A DNA stretch of 9,001 bases from Vulcanimicrobiota bacterium (GTDB taxonomy: Bacteria; Vulcanimicrobiota; Vulcanimicrobiia; Vulcanimicrobiales; Vulcanimicrobiaceae): contig JASHPC010000157.1 of assembly GCA_030038335.1 (NCBI GenBank), forward strand, positions 1 through 9,001, in the 5' to 3' direction. A model generated the notes under the pieces. That model searched no databases, had not been told where the DNA came from, and saw only the letters and a list, made by a program, of their open reading frames with translations. This document shows, one piece after another, positions 6,448 to 9,001 of the stretch. The translations under genes and the position numbers were made by a program. Within the stretch, counting starts at the first letter, position 1; each line of letters opens with the position of its first letter.

Positions 6448-8067
6448 TTACAGACGCCAGTCGTTGACAAAGGTGTACGGCGACGTGTACATCGACGAGC
6501 TATAGCCCGACAGACGCTTCGGAACGACGTCCACCTCGACAACCTGATAGAGAAAATCGATCGGTTCGGTTGCGAGCAGATCGCGTTGGACGACGGCGTA
6601 ATACCGTTTGCGTTCGGCAACGTTGAGCGTCGCCGCGGCGCGCTCGAATATCGCATCGATGCTCGGGTCGCAGAACCGCATGAAGTTGAACCCGTGCGGT
6701 GCTCGCTGCGAGCACCCGAGGATCCAGCGCGCGTCAGGGTCGGCCTGCGACTGCTCCGTGAAGAGCACCGCTTGAAAGCGGCCCGCGTAGAGAGGTCCGC
6801 TCGGTGAGGTCAGCTCGGCCGGCGAGAGCGTCTTCAACTGCACTTCGACTCCAACCGCGCGTTCGTACGCGGCAATCACGTCGCCGAAGTTGCTCGACGC
6901 CGTGCTCCCGCTCGAGATGAGAAGCTCGACTTGGAGCGGCTTGCCGTCTTTGCGACGAATGCCGTCGTCACCCATCTTCCAGCCGGCCGAGGAGAGCATG
7001 GAAGACGCGAGGCGCGGATCGTACGGAAGATTTCCTACGTCCGGATCGTATGCCCACGTAAAGAGCGATTTCATCGCGGTGTCGGGGTCGTAGACGCCGC
7101 GCGCAATCTTGTCGGCGAGCGTTCGGCGGTCGATCGCGATTGCGAACGCTCTTCGTACGGCCGGGTTGCTGAAGACGAACGACTCCGTATTGAAGAGTAC
7201 CGTGCCGAACTGCGTCGTCTGCGCCGTCTGGATACGATGCCCGGTAATCGCTCGCAGTTGCTGAATTTTCGACACGTCGGCAAAAAAGTCGGCGTCGATC
7301 TCGCCGGTCGTAAGCTCGTTGACTATCGTCTGCGAGTCAGGTACGAACTTTAGCGTAATCGTCCCTATTGCCGGCGCTCCGAGATAATACGACGCATTCG
7401 CGATGAAAAGCATGTGGTCGCCGCGCGCCCACTGCTCCAGGCGGTATGGGCCCGAGCCTATCGGATCCGCGTTGAACGGCACGCGGTTGAGATCCGGATA
7501 GCGCGCGAGAACGTGTGCCGGCAAGATTGGATAGTTGCTGTTTCCACCGAAGAAATACGTGACGAACGGGCTCAGCTTGTACTTGAGGTGCACGACGACG
7601 GTGTGCGGATCGGGCGTTCTCACCCATGCGACGGCGTCGTAGCCGTAGGTCGAGAGCGCATTGTTCTGCGGCCGCACGATAGCGTCGTACGTGAAGGCGA
7701 CGTCGCGCGACGTGAGCGGGGCGCCATCCTGCCAGCGCACGTCGTGCCGCAGACGAAACGTATACGTTAGTCCGTCGCTCGAGATACCGCCGTTTTCTTG
7801 TGTGGGCACCTCCACTGCGGCCTGCGGAATCGTATTGCCGCGAAGATCGTACGTCGTGAGGAACGAGTACAAAAGCGCGTCGATCTCGCCCGCCGTGTAC
7901 CCGTCGAGGTAGAGCGGATTGAGCGATCGCGGCTCTTGGATTTGCGCGATCGTCAACGCGTTGCCGGTTGATTCCCGAACGCGATCCGTACGCGTGCACG
8001 CCGCGGACGCCAGGACGAGCCACGAGGCGAGCAGCAACGCAACGGCGCCACGCCGGTGAGCAATCAT
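6448..8067 (-). CDS. ABC transporter substrate-binding lipoprotein, family 5 (peptide type)
   Basis: This 539-residue extracytoplasmic binding protein belongs to the SBP family 5 (PF00496), which binds di- and oligopeptides, nickel and some sugars. Residues 1-23 are a lipoprotein signal (HRRGAVALLLASWLVLASAAC) with Cys24 as the lipidation site. Family hallmarks are EPRSLNPLY near 45-53, DGLTYTFRLRHDVRWQDGAPLTSRDV at 98-123 (the classic family-5 block), DPIGSGPYRLEQW at 201-213 and NPAVRRAFAIAIDRR at 301-315. The length is normal for the family. I chose ATG 8067 because it starts a standard lipoprotein signal. An in-frame ATG at 8124 would add 19 polar residues in front of it, and neither start has a strong Shine-Dalgarno. 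No permease or ATPase gene is visible here. It is the first gene of the minus-strand unit and faces the D-aminopeptidase gene across 119 bp. Peptide binding is the likeliest role; the exact ligand is unknown. Confidence 0.93.
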   Translation of the reverse strand: MIAHRRGAVALLLASWLVLASAACTRTDRVRESTGNALTIAQIQEPRSLNPLYLDGYTAGEIDALLYSFLTTYDLRGNTIPQAAVEVPTQENGGISSDGLTYTFRLRHDVRWQDGAPLTSRDVAFTYDAIVRPQNNALSTYGYDAVAWVRTPDPHTVVVHLKYKLSPFVTYFFGGNSNYPILPAHVLARYPDLNRVPFNADPIGSGPYRLEQWARGDHMLFIANASYYLGAPAIGTITLKFVPDSQTIVNELTTGEIDADFFADVSKIQQLRAITGHRIQTAQTTQFGTVLFNTESFVFSNPAVRRAFAIAIDRRTLADKIARGVYDPDTAMKSLFTWAYDPDVGNLPYDPRLASSMLSSAGWKMGDDGIRRKDGKPLQVELLISSGSTASSNFGDVIAAYERAVGVEVQLKTLSPAELTSPSGPLYAGRFQAVLFTEQSQADPDARWILGCSQRAPHGFNFMRFCDPSIDAIFERAAATLNVAERKRYYAVVQRDLLATEPIDFLYQVVEVDVVPKRLSGYSSSMYTSPYTFVNDWRL

Positions 8068-8106
8068 AACCGTTGCGCCTGCTTCGACTCCGCAATCCGC
8101 TTTGCT

Positions 8107-8117
8107 CCGGATTCCGG
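8107..8117. repeat. Small palindrome in the divergent intergenic region
   Basis: CCGGA-T-TCCGG is a perfect 5-bp inverted repeat around one base. It lies 40 nt upstream of the binding-protein ATG, between that start and the direct repeat. It could be a protein site or chance; GC-rich sequence makes short palindromes common. Confidence 0.3.
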
Positions 8118-8121
8118 CGCG

Positions 8122-8141
8122 CATTTTCCCAACATTTTCCC
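8122..8141 (+). repeat. 11-bp-phased direct repeat upstream of the M55 promoter
   Basis: CATTTTCCC occurs twice (8122-8130 and 8133-8141), separated by AA, so the copies are 11 bp apart, about one helical turn. The block is AT-rich against its surroundings and ends 6 bp before the putative -35 box of the M55 gene. Tandem half-sites with 11-bp spacing next to a -35 are the known layout for OmpR/PhoB-type response regulators. The link to such a regulator here is inference. Confidence 0.5.
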
Positions 8142-8147
8142 GTCGTG

Positions 8148-8177
8148 TGGACACCGCGTTTGCGACCCAGGTACACT
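8148..8177 (+). promoter_or_regulatory. Putative sigma-70 promoter of the M55 peptidase gene
   Basis: TGGACA (8148-8153, five of six matches to TTGACA) is followed after 18 bp by TACACT (8172-8177, four of six matches to TATAAT). Transcription would start near 8184, only a few bases before the GTG at 8187, so the mRNA would be leaderless or nearly so. This agrees with the lack of a Shine-Dalgarno sequence before that start. Confidence 0.45.
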
Positions 8178-8198
8178 ACTGTCTTGGTGAAAGTGTAC
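8171..8198. promoter_or_regulatory. Candidate operator: perfect 7-bp inverted repeat over -10 box and start codon
   Basis: GTACACT (8171-8177) and AGTGTAC (8192-8198) are perfect reverse complements with a 14-bp spacer. The half-site centres are 21 bp apart, two helical turns, which suits a dimeric DNA-binding protein. The left arm contains the putative -10 box and the right arm lies within codons 2-4 of the M55 gene. A bound protein would block transcription, so a repressor site is the natural reading (inference). Confidence 0.45.
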
Positions 8199-9001
8199 GT
8201 TTCGTGCGACATGGAGGGAACTGCGGGCGTTTCCGTATGGCGCCAGTGCGACTATGCCAATACGACGGAGTATCCGATGTACCGCCGATATATGTCGCAG
8301 GAAGTCGCAGCGGTCGTTGAAGGTGCTCGTGCGGCGGGCGCGACCGAGTTTCTCGTCAACGACTCGCACGGAAGCATGGTCAACCTTCTTTGGGACGAGC
8401 TCCCGCAGGACGTGCGCGTCATTACGGGCTCGCGCAAGCCGTCGTCGATGACCGAGGGATTGGGTCCAGGTTTTTCTGCCGCGATCTTCACGGGCTACCA
8501 CGCGAAGGCGGGTGACGTCGACGGTGTTCTCGGCCATACGTTCAACGGCGCGACGATCTTCGACGTATGCGTCAACGGCGTTCACTGCAGCGAAGCGCTC
8601 ATGAACGCAGCGATGGCTGGGTATCACGGCGTTCCGGTCGTCATGGTGAGCGGCGACGAAGCGCTCATCTCCGAGCTGCGCATCCAGCTTCCGTGGGCGA
8701 CTGGGATCGCGGTAAAGCGCGGCATCGGAAAGCTCTCGGCCGAAACGCTCTCTCCTGCTGCTGCGCAAAGCATCCTGCGCGCAGCAGCGACGCGTGCTCT
8801 CGAACGCGTGCGCGAGGCTCGCCCATTCACGTTCGAGCCCCCGATCTCGATGGAGATTACGACAACTCAGGTGGAACACGCCGACTTCATCGCCGACGTT
8901 CCCGGCATCGAGCGCGTGAGCGGCAGAACGATCCGGTACCGAAGCGACGACTTCCCTGCGGTCTATCGCATGCTCGTCACCGCGTACCGGCTCGCGGCTG
9001 C
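8187..9001 (+). CDS. M55 family D-aminopeptidase, DppA-like (last residues beyond window)
   Basis: The frame is open to the right edge with 271 codons visible. Bacillus subtilis DppA has 274 residues, so only a few residues should be missing. The family is a zinc D-aminopeptidase, cytoplasmic and decameric in DppA, that removes N-terminal D-amino acids such as D-Ala from short peptides. The zinc ligands of DppA (Asp8, Glu10, His60, His104, Glu133) all have counterparts: D8 and E10 in CDMEG, H61 in NDSHGSM, H105 in TGYHAKA and E136 in CSEALMN. H117 (LGHTFNG) matches the proposed catalytic His115. There is no signal peptide, as expected. I chose GTG 8187 because MKVYVSCDMEG aligns directly with the DppA start; a TTG at 8184 is possible. 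There is no good Shine-Dalgarno, and the promoter suggests a nearly leaderless message. It is divergent from the peptide-binding-protein gene, which fits a joint role in peptide use. Confidence 0.93.
   Translation, partial: MKVYVSCDMEGTAGVSVWRQCDYANTTEYPMYRRYMSQEVAAVVEGARAAGATEFLVNDSHGSMVNLLWDELPQDVRVITGSRKPSSMTEGLGPGFSAAIFTGYHAKAGDVDGVLGHTFNGATIFDVCVNGVHCSEALMNAAMAGYHGVPVVMVSGDEALISELRIQLPWATGIAVKRGIGKLSAETLSPAAAQSILRAAATRALERVREARPFTFEPPISMEITTTQVEHADFIADVPGIERVSGRTIRYRSDDFPAVYRMLVTAYRLAA

Noticed and set aside
7337..8212. A 291-codon minus-strand frame overlapping the binding-protein gene
   Set aside because: It is out of frame with the clear family-5 binding protein on the same strand and is strongly Arg-rich.
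8064..8879. A 271-codon minus-strand frame antisense to the M55 gene
   Set aside because: The plus strand encodes all M55 zinc ligands; this frame is Arg-rich and overlaps the start of the binding-protein gene.

Overview
The window is GC-rich DNA from a diderm bacterium: it encodes a TonB-dependent outer-membrane receptor and two lipoproteins. Base composition and the mix of genes would fit a soil lineage such as Candidatus Eremiobacterota (WPS-2) or Acidobacteriota. That placement is an impression, not something the sequence proves.

Left part (1-1304). A partial MFS transporter gene on the minus strand runs off the left edge. It diverges from a broken DUF998 membrane-protein gene, which keeps its N-terminal part and probably a short C-terminal tail in another frame, as expected after an internal deletion. 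A small hypothetical gene follows on the plus strand.

Central part (1320-8067). Four minus-strand genes look like one transcription unit, in transcription order: a family-5 (peptide/oligopeptide type) solute-binding lipoprotein; a beta-lactamase/S12-like serine hydrolase with an export signal; a 1017-residue TonB-dependent receptor with an N-terminal carboxypeptidase-regulatory-like domain; and a 278-residue lipoprotein of unknown family. The gaps are 20, 84 and 8 nt, and three of the four starts have a clear or plausible Shine-Dalgarno sequence.

Right part (8187-9001). An M55 D-aminopeptidase gene (DppA-like) is transcribed in the opposite direction and is nearly complete at the window edge. 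The 119-bp divergent region carries an 11-bp-phased direct repeat, a sigma-70-like promoter and a perfect 7-bp inverted repeat that overlaps the -10 box and the start codon.

Working model (inference): the locus imports and degrades peptides, possibly peptides containing D-amino acids such as cell-wall fragments. The receptor and lipoprotein would act at the outer membrane, the serine hydrolase in the periplasm, the binding protein would feed an ABC importer not seen here, and the M55 enzyme would act in the cytoplasm. No tRNA, rRNA, CRISPR array, insertion sequence or convincing terminator was found.
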